Source: Bacillus sp. RO3 (GTDB lineage: Bacteria > Bacillota > Bacilli > Bacillales > Bacillaceae_B). Taken from it: a stretch of DNA of 62,668 nt. The translations under genes were made by a program, and so were the position numbers. Under the pieces are notes generated by a model. That model was not told the DNA's origin. It saw only the letters and a program-made list of their open reading frames with translations, and made no database searches. Within the stretch, counting starts at the first letter, position 1. Each line of letters starts with the position of its first letter. The stretch spans positions 1 through 62,668 of the forward strand of contig NZ_JAAXCV010000009.1 in NCBI RefSeq assembly GCF_012911895.1. The letters run 5' to 3'. Shown here one piece after another: positions 53,745-61,748 of the stretch.

Positions 53745-54551
53745 CTATTCCCCCAGTGCCTTCGATTTTTGGCTGCATGCTTCCATAGCCGTCAAAATGG
53801 TCCCTTTAAAACCGTTCTTCTCCAAAGCTGCCACGGCTTCAATCGTTGCTCCTCCGGGTGAGCAAACAGCATCCTTCAGTTCTCCTGGATGAGCTCCCGT
53901 TTCAAGAACCATTTTGGCAGCTCCAAGTACAGCCTGGGATGCCAGCTGATAGGCTTGCTTCCGTGGGATACCTGATAGAACCGCACCATCTGCCAGTGCT
54001 TCTATGAACATAAACACATACGCGGGAGATGACCCGCTCACTGCCGGTATGGCATCCATCAAGCTTTCCTCTACCATTTCAGCCTTTCCGAAGCTCTCTA
54101 ATAGGGCATGCACGACGCCAAGGTCGTCTTCGTTTACTTCTTTATTCACACAATACGCTGTCATACCTTCACCTACAAGAGACGGTGTATTCGGCATGGT
54201 CCGAACGATCTTCATTGATTTGGACAAGTGATTCTCCATCCAGTCCATCGTGATGCCTGCAGCGATGGTAATGACGATGGCATCTTCTTTCAGGGAATCT
54301 TTTATTGATCGGATGATATCCCCGTATTGATCAGGTTTCACTGCTAGAAATACAATATCTGAAAATGCTGCTACACTGCGATTATCACTTGTAACCCCCA
54401 CGCCAAATGTTCGCGCCACTTTATCCAGCGTCTCCTCTGTTCTTGCGCTGGCTTTAACCAAATGATCATCCACCAGGCCGGATTTTAATAATCCGCCCAT
54501 GATCGCTTGTGCCATATTTCCGCATCCTATAAATCCAATGGTTTTATCCAT
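53745..54551 (-). CDS. proC: Pyrroline-5-carboxylate reductase
   Basis: 268-aa last enzyme of proline synthesis. NAD(P)-binding GFIGCGNMAQAIMGG at 5-19, AVKPDQYGD near 71, MPNTPSLVGEGMTA near 120 and the C-terminal signature SGSSPAYVFMFIEAL…LGAAKM…PGGATIEA. B. subtilis has several paralogs (ProG, ProH, ProI); which one this matches cannot be decided by eye. GAGGTGAAGAA precedes the ATG. The 38-bp gap to the MarR operator suggests shared or read-through transcription is possible. Confidence 0.95.
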   Translation of the reverse strand: MDKTIGFIGCGNMAQAIMGGLLKSGLVDDHLVKASARTEETLDKVARTFGVGVTSDNRSVAAFSDIVFLAVKPDQYGDIIRSIKDSLKEDAIVITIAAGITMDWMENHLSKSMKIVRTMPNTPSLVGEGMTAYCVNKEVNEDDLGVVHALLESFGKAEMVEESLMDAIPAVSGSSPAYVFMFIEALADGAVLSGIPRKQAYQLASQAVLGAAKMVLETGAHPGELKDAVCSPGGATIEAVAALEKNGFKGTILTAMEACSQKSKALGE

Positions 54552-54621
54552 TTCTTCACCTCATCAGTTTGTATGTAGATAGTCTTTAGCATCATACCAA
54601 ATTTATCTCCTCTTATAAAAT

Positions 54622-54657
54622 AAAAAAAGGTCCAAAGGAGAACTCCTCTAAACCTTT
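54622..54657 (-). terminator. Terminator of the phosphotransferase / 58-aa ORF operon
   Basis: GAGGAG/CTCCT stem extended by AAGGT/ACCTT, then seven T's on the minus strand. The stop codon of the 58-aa ORF lies in the left arm. Confidence 0.85.
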
Positions 54658-54824
54658 TCATCCATACACCCGATTAACTGAATGGGGAGAAGAGCTTTTT
54701 GATGATCCTTTGACATCCCCCTGTGACGATGGTTCACAAACTCAGGCTGATTGTTTGATCCTCCCACATCCCATTTCCATTCTTTTCCATGTTCACACCA
54801 GTAAGAGGGAATTGCTCGAATCAT
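54648..54824 (-). CDS. 58-aa ORF coupled to the phosphotransferase gene
   Basis: The start ATG shares ATGA with the stop of the upstream phosphotransferase gene, and the stop lies in the operon's terminator. The frame therefore fills the otherwise unexplained gap exactly. Product is a soluble, Trp/His-rich peptide starting MIRAIPSYWCEHGKEWKW, with two Cys. No recognisable domain; too short for usual gene callers. Expression by re-initiation is inferred, as no strong ribosome binding site is present. Confidence 0.6.
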   Translation of the reverse strand: MIRAIPSYWCEHGKEWKWDVGGSNNQPEFVNHRHRGMSKDHQKALLPIQLIGCMDEKV

Positions 54825-55837
54825 TGTGCTCTCGCTTGTTCAAGAATGTCAACATAGTCCAGATCTACGATTGGCTCATCATGGAGCAACCTTTCCCTTA
54901 TCTGGGTAAGAAGAGACTCCTCTACCTCCGATAAATTCGTAAGATCCCATTTTTTATGAAATACAGAATACAGTGTCAGGTCCCTGAGCAGTAGAAAATG
55001 TGGGATGCGGCTTACCCACTCTTCATCTAACTCACACTCGGTCAAATATCCTTTTAAAAATGCTATGAGAAACGTTCGTCCAAATTGACTGCGGGTATCT
55101 ACATTCTCATTGCGAAACTTCCACCATACGGAATAGTAAAGAGGAATGGCCACGTCACTGATAAAAAAGAATCGCATAGCATCATCAAAGTCAAACACAT
55201 GAAGATCACCCTCATGGTAAAAGAAATTCCCTGGATGGATGTCTGAGTGAATCAGGCCAAAACTATCTTCGCTTTCTACAAAGCTTCTAATCGCCTCCTT
55301 GTTTTGTTGACCAGCTTCAAGTATGTACGTATCTTCCACAGATAAATATTTCTTATAGTCCAGTACATCGTCCTCATCCCAGCGATTCCTGTTAGCATCC
55401 TGTCCGTATCCTTTTGTTACCCGATGTATATGCCCTGTCATTTTCCCCCATTTATAAAACAGGTCATCATCAAACAACGCATCCGTTACTTTTACTGGGC
55501 TCCCCGGTGCCTTATCAAACAAACATACATAAAAGAACGTATCGTCTGCCTGAATGACTTCCACGAGCTTCCCTTTATGGGACAGATTGACTAACGAGAC
55601 GTTCACTCCATTTTTATGTAGATGATTAATCCATGTCAGCTCATCTTCCACTTCCCTTTCCGATCGATGAGAACTATGGGTGAGCCGGAGAATATATGGG
55701 GTGTCTCCCTTATGAACCTCATACACATAATTTTCAAAGTCACCGAGTTTCTTCGCTTGAGCAGTCTGACAGCCATACCGTGAGGCAGCTTCAGTCAATA
55801 GTTCAACTGTAAATAATTCTTCTATCCACTTTTCCAT
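54821..55837 (-). CDS. APH-fold phosphotransferase (CotS/homoserine-kinase-like)
   Basis: 338-aa kinase-like fold: ENYVYEVHKGDTPYILRL (nucleotide-binding strands), catalytic loop GLIHSDIHPGNFF near residue 195, DFDDAMRFF near 217 (Mg-binding Asp). Substrate unknown; Bacillus relatives include spore-coat CotS-family kinases and YerI. GGAGAAGGTAAC precedes the ATG. 30 nt after the YCII gene. Confidence 0.85.
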   Translation of the reverse strand: MEKWIEELFTVELLTEAASRYGCQTAQAKKLGDFENYVYEVHKGDTPYILRLTHSSHRSEREVEDELTWINHLHKNGVNVSLVNLSHKGKLVEVIQADDTFFYVCLFDKAPGSPVKVTDALFDDDLFYKWGKMTGHIHRVTKGYGQDANRNRWDEDDVLDYKKYLSVEDTYILEAGQQNKEAIRSFVESEDSFGLIHSDIHPGNFFYHEGDLHVFDFDDAMRFFFISDVAIPLYYSVWWKFRNENVDTRSQFGRTFLIAFLKGYLTECELDEEWVSRIPHFLLLRDLTLYSVFHKKWDLTNLSEVEESLLTQIRERLLHDEPIVDLDYVDILEQARAQ

Positions 55838-55867
55838 GTTACCTTCTCCTACTCTAAGTTATTGGAT

Positions 55868-56164
55868 TTATCTCAAAAGGGCCACTCGGTATGGAAACAG
55901 TTCCCCTGTCATGATTCCTTCTTTTACCGCAGGATCCTCTTGCATGAACGCTTCTGCCTTCTCTTTATCCTCCGCTTCAAAGACAACGATGCCAAAAGCA
56001 TGTTCTTCTTCATTTAATGTTCTCCCTGCAAGGATCACCACACCGATTTCCTTGAACTCTTTCAGTCTCTGGAAATGACCCTGAACGATGTCTTCATCCG
56101 CTGCAGTCCAATTTTCTTCTTTATGTAAACGCGGGATAAGCTTTAATACATAGATAAATTCCAT
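55868..56164 (-). CDS. YCII-related domain protein
   Basis: 98-aa dimeric alpha-beta barrel of the YciI type: begins MEFIYVLKLIPRL, then GVVILAGRTLNEEEHAFGIVVFEAEDKEKAEAFMQEDPAVKEGIM. Small putative enzymes or chaperone-like proteins of unclear reaction. The start at 56164 follows GGAGG by 10 nt; the frame is open further upstream, but those codons include a terminator hairpin. Confidence 0.85.
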   Translation of the reverse strand: MEFIYVLKLIPRLHKEENWTAADEDIVQGHFQRLKEFKEIGVVILAGRTLNEEEHAFGIVVFEAEDKEKAEAFMQEDPAVKEGIMTGELFPYRVALLR

Positions 56165-56232
56165 CTGAATACAACCTCCTTCTCTTCTATATATACTACT
56201 TTCCCTGTCAGGATTCCTTTTTCCTGACAGGC

Positions 56233-56265
56233 AAAAAAGCTGTTGAGCCTGCTCAACAGCTTTTA
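56233..56265. terminator. Terminator after the DUF421 gene
   Basis: 10-bp perfect stem GCTGTTGAGC/GCTCAACAGC with A's on the left and TTTTAT on the right. Confidence 0.9.
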
Positions 56266-56310
56266 TCATGGTCAATCCTTTACCTTTTTTCCTGTTGTTT
56301 TATCATGTGA

Positions 56311-57027
56311 TCAATTGTAGAAATGTGGATACGTATGAGTGTCAGATGTTTTTACAATATGAATTTCTTTCCTTGCATTGATTGAAGCATAGAATACGTC
56401 TTCAAATGAATTGAACCCTGCTCTACTCAGTTCATCTTTTACCCATTTCTCTTCTACATTTAATGTATCCAAGACGCTTTCATGCATCACGCCATCCACT
56501 ATAAGGGGAAAAGCCAGGCTCGTACCCTTCAAAACCCCCGTATCTTCAGCAGTGAGTGCCTGTTTAGAAGGCAGCTTATGAATGGATAAATTCCCATTCG
56601 GCTCAATGATTCCAATTTGCACATCCTGGAGTTGAAAAACCTCTTTTTCCCGGAGCAGCATGAGGATATTATCGATGGTATAACCTGTTCCTTTCAATTC
56701 ATCTTTGAGGATCTGACCATTTTCGATGACGACAGTCGGTTCAAACGATAGCAATTTGCCTATTTTCCTTGAGGAAATTTTCATTTTCGTCAAGATCTTT
56801 TGTAATATGCCTATCAGGAGCATGGCGACAATCGTATGGACATGATTGATGTCCGGGTCTGCAATGTCTGCACCTACGACAGAACCAAACACGAGAACCA
56901 CTAAAAAATCAAATACCGGCAGTTCCCCCACCGATCGCTTCCCCATATATAGAGTCACGAGTATCATGAACGGAAGAATCGAAAAAATCCTTAACGTCAC
57001 GATCCCCAAATCTTTTATATCGACCAT
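56311..57027 (-). CDS. DUF421 (YetF/YdfS-type) membrane protein
   Basis: 238 aa: three N-terminal membrane helices (about 12-30, 40-58, 62-82) with the family motif MGKRSVGELPVFDFLVVLVFGSVVGADIAD, then two cytosolic DUF421 beta domains (PTVVIENGQILKDELKGTGY…LLREKEVFQLQDVQIGIIEPNG). Function unknown; spore-related in some bacilli. AAAGGATGGAATAGCAC precedes the ATG. Confidence 0.88.
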   Translation of the reverse strand: MVDIKDLGIVTLRIFSILPFMILVTLYMGKRSVGELPVFDFLVVLVFGSVVGADIADPDINHVHTIVAMLLIGILQKILTKMKISSRKIGKLLSFEPTVVIENGQILKDELKGTGYTIDNILMLLREKEVFQLQDVQIGIIEPNGNLSIHKLPSKQALTAEDTGVLKGTSLAFPLIVDGVMHESVLDTLNVEEKWVKDELSRAGFNSFEDVFYASINARKEIHIVKTSDTHTYPHFYN

Positions 57028-57189
57028 GTGCTATTCCATCCTTTATATGCCTGATAGGGGTAGTATCCCCAATTGCCGGACTTTCATGAAGGCTTAGAAT
57101 AGATATGTACCTCACGGCTCATTTTGCTGTTAGTATGTCCTCATACCTTTCTACTCCAACACTATTTGAATTATGAGTAGATAACAGTG

Positions 57190-57216
57190 AAAAACCAGCC
57201 TCATCGGCTGGTTTTT
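57190..57216 (-). terminator. Terminator of yhbH
   Basis: AAAAACCAGCC/GGCTGGTTTTT stem directly after the yhbH stop. Confidence 0.92.
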
Positions 57217-57217
57217 C

Positions 57218-58387
57218 TTAAGCGAATGCTTTTTCCTGATCCTTTTGAAAAAAGCTCTTCATTGCATGGAATACATCGGCTTTTTGCTTGAGGATATAGT
57301 AACGGAAATCGTCATTTTTAATATTCTTGTATGCTGACATCAAGGTGGAGTGACGGTTGTACTGGTTGACTTCCCCGTAACCGAACATGCTGGAAACTTT
57401 CATGATTTCTTCTACCAGCTTGACACATCTCACGTTATCCGAAGTCAGGTTATCTCCATCAGAGAAGTGGAAAGGATAGATATTGAAGCGGGTTGGAGGA
57501 TATTTGTCATTAATGAGCTCCAATGCTTTGCGATAAGCTGACGAACAAATGGTGCCTCCGCTCTCCCCTTTTGAAAAGAAATGCTCTTCTGATACCACTT
57601 TGGCTTCGGTATGATGGGCGATGAATTCAATCTCAACCGTTTCATATTTTGTTCTGAGGAAACGGGTCATCCAGAAGAAAAAGCTTCTTGCCATGTATTT
57701 CTCCCATACGCCCATGGATCCGCTTGTATCCATCATGGCTAATACGACCGCTTTAGATTCAGGCTTCAACACTTCATTCCATGTCCTGAACTTCAAATCT
57801 TCTGTAAAAATCGGATGAAAGCTTGGTGCTCCTTTCATGGCATTCCTTTTAAAGGCAGACATCATTGTTTTCTTTTTATCTATATTTCCCATCAGGCCTG
57901 TTTTACGAATATCGTTGAATTCAATATGCTCGATGGTTTGGACATCCTGCTCCTTCTTCTTTAGATTCGGAAGTTCCAATTGGCTAAATAAAGCTTCTTC
58001 AATCTCCAGCATCGACACTTCAGCTTCATAATAATCTTCGCCGGCTTTATCTCCGGCCCCCTGACCTTTTCCAGGACCCTGCTGCTGCGGTGAGCCGTCC
58101 CTTGCAATGACGTCTCCTACCTGACTCTCGCCGTCCCCTTGCCCGACATGTTTATTCTTATCATAATTATAACGGATTTTATATTCATCTAACGAGCGAA
58201 TCGGGATCTTGACGACGTCTCGACCATTTGACATGACAATGTTTTCTTCCGTGATTAAATCTGGTAAGTTGTTTCGAATCGCATCCTGTACTTTTTCCTG
58301 ATGTCTTTGTTGATCATCGTGACCTTTGCGGTGGAGGGCCCAATCTTCCTTGGAAATGACAAACTGATGATTATCCATTTGACTCAA
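57218..58387 (-). CDS. yhbH: YhbH sporulation protein (DUF444/YeaH family)
   Basis: 389 aa. Basic N-terminal half ([19 protein letters not shown]) and a von Willebrand A-like domain from about residue 215 with the metal site MMDTSGSMG. Works with the PrkA kinase and SpoVR as a conserved sporulation/stress module in bacteria; in B. subtilis its loss impairs sporulation. TTG start 58387, 8 nt after GGAGG. Follows two small genes downstream of prkA on the same strand. Confidence 0.94.
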   Translation of the reverse strand: MSQMDNHQFVISKEDWALHRKGHDDQQRHQEKVQDAIRNNLPDLITEENIVMSNGRDVVKIPIRSLDEYKIRYNYDKNKHVGQGDGESQVGDVIARDGSPQQQGPGKGQGAGDKAGEDYYEAEVSMLEIEEALFSQLELPNLKKKEQDVQTIEHIEFNDIRKTGLMGNIDKKKTMMSAFKRNAMKGAPSFHPIFTEDLKFRTWNEVLKPESKAVVLAMMDTSGSMGVWEKYMARSFFFWMTRFLRTKYETVEIEFIAHHTEAKVVSEEHFFSKGESGGTICSSAYRKALELINDKYPPTRFNIYPFHFSDGDNLTSDNVRCVKLVEEIMKVSSMFGYGEVNQYNRHSTLMSAYKNIKNDDFRYYILKQKADVFHAMKSFFQKDQEKAFA

Positions 58388-58903
58388 ATTATTCCCCTCC
58401 TTAAAGTTTTTTCACATTTTTTCCTTTTCCTGCATACACTATGTTGACTGTCTAAACTGCATATATCCCATGAAGTGAAACGGGGATTACTCTATCCTAT
58501 GCAGAAACGACGATAAATTTACAAATAATTTCGACAATTAAACGTTCTTTTATGTTTGGACAAGCCTATTTTTCTGACAGCTTGTATAAATGGAATGGAA
58601 TGAAGTATTGGATCCTGATTCTTTATCCATCCGGGGTTTGTTTCTCGGTAAGCTTCATTGACCGAATGTTCCCGACGAATTCTTCTGATTCGGGCATGGA
58701 TTTGGTCTAGAGTGAGGTACATATGGGTGGAGCGCTGTCATTTTGTTCCATGCGTTCCTTTCTTGGGGTTGATGAAAAACATTATACGTTCGTTCTCACA
58801 CTTATCTTATTTCGGAAATTGAGTCACTTTTGGACTTTATTGGACATCTATCAAAATAATCATGGAAAAGAAAACAAAAAAAGAACCAGGCGCGATCACC
58901 TGA
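58388..58903. other. Gene-poor interval between yhbH and the small paralogs
   Basis: No convincing gene. A 67-codon minus-strand frame (58519-58722) lacks a binding site at its start. A good binding site at about 58744 precedes an ATG whose frame closes after 14 codons. A plus-strand sigma-E-like promoter lies at 58412-58440. Confidence 0.5.
58412..58440 (+). promoter_or_regulatory. Sigma-E-like promoter pointing away from yhbH
   Basis: TCACATT (58412-58418), 14-bp spacer, CATACACT (58433-58440): near-consensus for sigma-E (KMATATT-N14-15-CATACAHT), but on the plus strand, where no gene follows. Confidence 0.45.
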
Positions 58904-58905
58904 TT
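58882..58905 (-). terminator. Terminator of the 57-aa gene
   Basis: AATCAGG/CCTGGTT stem followed on the minus strand by TTCTTTTTTTG, overlapping the stop codon. Confidence 0.8.
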
Positions 58906-59077
58906 AACCTTCTTCTTCATATTGAGCCGGGTCTGATACTCGGTTGTGTATCTTTAATTCTCCGCTGGACCGTAACTTCTCCATTTGTTTCCCGAGCTTA
59001 ATGACTTCCTCCATATTGGAGGCCATGCTTCCGTTAAGAGGTGCTGCTTCAACAGGACGTTGAGATTTCGAAGACAT
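58904..59077 (-). CDS. 57-aa small protein, paralog of its neighbour, in the prkA-yhbH cluster
   Basis: ORF starting MSSKSQRPVEAAPLNGSM and containing LGKQMEKLR and DPAQYEEEG. These match the neighbouring 60-aa protein at NGSMA, LGKQM.KLR, EL and DP.QY (about 17 identities over the 27-residue core). GGGTGTAGAGG precedes the ATG and a terminator follows. Hydrophilic, helical, no Cys. Paralogy makes it very likely a real gene; the setting suggests sporulation. Confidence 0.7.
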   Translation of the reverse strand: MSSKSQRPVEAAPLNGSMASNMEEVIKLGKQMEKLRSSGELKIHNRVSDPAQYEEEG

Positions 59078-59155
59078 CCTCTACACCCACTTTCTATCAG
59101 GATAATGGGCCCGGCTCTCTATCTATAGATTATTATATTCAGATTTTTCCGTCAA

Positions 59156-59338
59156 CTATTCCTTGTCTTTCTCTTTGTATTGAACCGGGTCGGGTTGCTT
59201 TTTATCATCTTCAAGCTCTTCATTCGTTCTTAGCTTATCCATTTGCTTCCCCAGCTGCTTCATTTCAGCCATATCATTTGCCATTGATCCGTTTTCAGGT
59301 TCATCGTTTCTATCTAATTCAGGTTTATTTTTGCTCAA
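59156..59338 (-). CDS. 60-aa small protein in the prkA-yhbH cluster
   Basis: Hydrophilic helical protein: SKNKPELDRNDEPENGSMAN, then LGKQMDKLRTNEELED and a charged tail. The start is TTG 59338 with AGAGGTGA 5 nt upstream; the GTG at 59347 sits in that binding site. It lies 101 nt after prkA and 78 nt before its 57-aa paralog. Function unknown. Confidence 0.7.
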   Translation of the reverse strand: MSKNKPELDRNDEPENGSMANDMAEMKQLGKQMDKLRTNEELEDDKKQPDPVQYKEKDKE

Positions 59339-59393
59339 TTCTCTCACCTCTCTGGGTTCTACTTTTCCCTTAAGTTGAGAGAATTAAACCACA

Positions 59394-59436
59394 ATGAGAA
59401 ATCGGGAGGTGCAACAGGCACCTCCCGATTTCTCAT
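59394..59436 (-). terminator. Very stable hairpin after prkA
   Basis: Perfect 19-bp inverted repeat (59394-59412 with 59418-59436) with a 5-nt loop, two bases after the prkA stop. The T-run is poor (TGTGGTTTAA), so it may terminate partially or protect the prkA mRNA, letting some transcripts continue into the small genes. Confidence 0.75.
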
Positions 59437-59438
59437 GA

Positions 59439-61334
59439 TTATCGATTCAACAAGCTTCCTACATAGCGCAGGAGTTCATTGGCTGAAGTAGAGTTGTAGC
59501 CGTGTTCATCAATGAGTCTGGCAACGACTTCATTCACCTTCTTCAACTGCTGTTCGTCAGGAGTCTTGGATGAAGTGGTGATTTTCACAACATCCTTTAA
59601 GTCAGCGAACAATTTCTTTTGAATGGCTTCTCTCAGCCGATCATGAGAATTGTAATCGAATCGCTTTCCTTTACGGGCATAAGCAGAGATCCGGATAAGG
59701 ATTTCTTCGCGGAAGGCTTTCTTCGCATTTTCTGAAATACCGATCTGCTCTTCGATAGAACGCATCAACTTTTCATCGGGATTGATTTCTTCACCTGTTA
59801 ACGGATCATGGAGCTTCGCCTTATTACAGTAAGCTTCAACATTATCAAGATAGTTATCCATAAGGGTCTTGGCAGACTCTTCATAGGAATACACAAATGC
59901 TTTTTGCACTTCTTTCTTCGCAATATCATCATATTCCTTACGGGCAAGGGAAATAAAGTTCAAATACTTCTCCCTCAGCTCATTCGTAATGGACGGATGT
60001 TGATCCAGGCCTTCTTTCAATGCCCGGAGGACGTCTAAAGCGTTAATGGTCGGTACTTCTTTCCTGATGATCGTGGATGAGATCCTGTTGATCACATAGC
60101 GGGGATCGATACCGCTCATTCCTTCATCCTGGTATTCTTTCTTCATTTCATCCACATCAGCAGAGTTGAATCCTTCCACATTTTCACCGTCATACAAGCG
60201 CATTTTCTTGATGAGATCAATATCTCCCCGCTTCGGCTCTTTCAATCGGGTCAGAATCGTGAACATAGCAGCCACTCTTAACGTATGAGGTGCAACATGG
60301 ACATTGGACACATCACTTTCATTGATCATTTTTTCATAAATTTTTTCTTCCTGGGTCACTTTTAGGTTGTAAGGTACCGGCATGACGATAATTCGGGAAT
60401 GCAAGGCTTCGTTCTTTTTATTGGAAATAAAGGATCGATATTCTGTTTCATTCGTATGGGCCACGATCAGCTCATCCGCTGAAATGAGTGCGAATCGGCC
60501 CGCTTTGAAGTTTCCTTCCTGAGTAAGGGACAATAAGTGCCATAAGAACTTTTCATCACATTTGAGCATTTCCTGGAACTCCATCAAGCCACGATTGGCT
60601 TTGTTCAATTCCCCGTCAAAACGGTAAGCCCGTGGATCCGATTCAGAACCAAATTCTGCGATGGTGGAGAAGTCGATGCTTCCCGTTAAATCTGCGATAT
60701 CCTGTGACTTTGGATCAGATGGACTGAACGTACCAATTCCGACACGTTTATCTTCAGAGAAAAAGACTCTTTCCACTTGAACGTCTTCAATGCGGCCCTG
60801 ATATTCTTTCTCAAGTCTCATCGTATTCAAAGGAGAGAGATTTCCTTCAATCCGAATACCATACTCCTCGTAAAAATCTTCTCGTAAATGCTGAGGGATC
60901 AGATGCAATGGATCTTCGTGCATCGGACATCCTTTAATTGAAAAGACGCCCCCTCTATCGGTCCGGGAATAGTGCTCCAGCCCGCGTTTCAGCATGGAAA
61001 CAAGGGTGGACTTCCCTCCACTTACAGGACCCATCAATAACAAGATCCTCTTTCTCACGTCTAATCGTTTCGCAGCAGGATGAAAGTATTCTTCAACGAG
61101 TCTTTCCAGCGCCTCTTCTAAGCCAAATAATTGATTGCTGAAGAACTTATACTTTCGTTTCCCCTCGACCTCCTCAACCCCGGCATCCTTAATCATATTA
61201 AAGACTCTTGAGTGAGCTGACTGCCCAATCCAAGGCTTCTCTTTCAGCAGGTCTAAATACTGAGCAAACGTCCCTTCCCATTTCAGTTTCTCTTCTTCTT
61301 CTCGGTAATGTTCAATTCTTTTTAAAATATCCAT
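59439..61334 (-). CDS. prkA: PrkA serine protein kinase / AAA+ ATPase
   Basis: 631-aa PrkA. N-terminal AAA+ domain with Walker A GPVSGGKSTLV near residue 103 and VGIGTFSPSDPKSQDI; C-terminal domain with kinase-like and DNA-repair-like regions (RYVINRISSTIIRKEVPTINAL). Involved in spore development in Bacillus, upstream of YhbH and SpoVR; protease-like activity has also been proposed. ATG with GGGGGAGGTCCTT. A sigma-E-like promoter is 40 bp upstream. Confidence 0.96.
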   Translation of the reverse strand: MDILKRIEHYREEEEKLKWEGTFAQYLDLLKEKPWIGQSAHSRVFNMIKDAGVEEVEGKRKYKFFSNQLFGLEEALERLVEEYFHPAAKRLDVRKRILLLMGPVSGGKSTLVSMLKRGLEHYSRTDRGGVFSIKGCPMHEDPLHLIPQHLREDFYEEYGIRIEGNLSPLNTMRLEKEYQGRIEDVQVERVFFSEDKRVGIGTFSPSDPKSQDIADLTGSIDFSTIAEFGSESDPRAYRFDGELNKANRGLMEFQEMLKCDEKFLWHLLSLTQEGNFKAGRFALISADELIVAHTNETEYRSFISNKKNEALHSRIIVMPVPYNLKVTQEEKIYEKMINESDVSNVHVAPHTLRVAAMFTILTRLKEPKRGDIDLIKKMRLYDGENVEGFNSADVDEMKKEYQDEGMSGIDPRYVINRISSTIIRKEVPTINALDVLRALKEGLDQHPSITNELREKYLNFISLARKEYDDIAKKEVQKAFVYSYEESAKTLMDNYLDNVEAYCNKAKLHDPLTGEEINPDEKLMRSIEEQIGISENAKKAFREEILIRISAYARKGKRFDYNSHDRLREAIQKKLFADLKDVVKITTSSKTPDEQQLKKVNEVVARLIDEHGYNSTSANELLRYVGSLLNR

Positions 61335-61374
61335 AAGGACCTCCCCCTGTCGCTTAATGAGAGACGATTAATAT

Positions 61375-61403
61375 ACTGTATGCGCTTGTTCACCCGAACA
61401 TGT
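61375..61403 (-). promoter_or_regulatory. Sigma-E-like promoter of prkA
   Basis: Minus strand ACATGTT (61397-61403), 14-bp spacer, CATACAGT (61375-61382). The -10 matches CATACAHT except for G at H; the -35 matches 5 of 7. An inverted repeat TGTTC-N4-GAACA (61387-61400) overlaps the spacer. prkA is mother-cell expressed in B. subtilis. Confidence 0.55.
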
Positions 61404-61524
61404 TAACAAGATATATTTATTACAGACAAAGGTTCACTATTCTCTATGAACAGCAGGATTGCCCTCTTTGTATCAGTGAGTTCTCCAGGTTGTCACAGAT
61501 ACAGTAAAAAATATACCGATTTCA

Positions 61525-61553
61525 TTCACATCAAATAGAAAATAGGCTATACT
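61525..61553 (+). promoter_or_regulatory. Sigma-A-like promoter of the 29-aa ORF
   Basis: TTCACA (61525-61530), 17-bp spacer, TATACT (61548-61553), 43 bp before the ATG. Confidence 0.65.
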
Positions 61554-61596
61554 AAAGACAGACTGTGGAATAAGTGAAACTGGGAGGTTACCAAAC

Positions 61597-61686
61597 ATGG
61601 GTACGATAATGATCATCGGTGTATCTTTAGCGTTCTTAGTAGCGATTTTCACTGCTGGATATAATGATAAACCAGGTTCAAACTAA
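61597..61686 (+). CDS. 29-aa membrane peptide
   Basis: ATG preceded by GGGAGGTTACCAAAC; product is one hydrophobic helix (TIMIIGVSLAFLVAIFTAG) with a short polar tail YNDKPGSN. It has its own promoter and a strong terminator, a complete tiny transcription unit. No homolog recalled with confidence. Confidence 0.65.
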   Translation: MGTIMIIGVSLAFLVAIFTAGYNDKPGSN

Positions 61687-61697
61687 TCGAATGAATG

Positions 61698-61734
61698 AAA
61701 AAAGAACTGACCTATACGAGGTCAGTTCTTTTTT
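61698..61734. terminator. Bidirectional terminator between the 29-aa ORF and nfrA
   Basis: 15-bp arms with A6 and T6 ends and a 7-nt loop. Confidence 0.95.
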
Positions 61735-61748
61735 GACTACTACTTTTC

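Noticed and set aside
58519..58722. 67-codon minus-strand frame starting MYLTLDQIHARIRR
   Set aside because: No ribosome binding site at its ATG. A nearby good site leads into a different frame that closes after 14 codons. It could be a frameshifted remnant, but nothing identifies it.
61387..61400. LexA box in the prkA promoter
   Set aside because: TGTTC-N4-GAACA has the reverse half-site order of the Bacillus LexA box CGAAC-N4-GTTCG.
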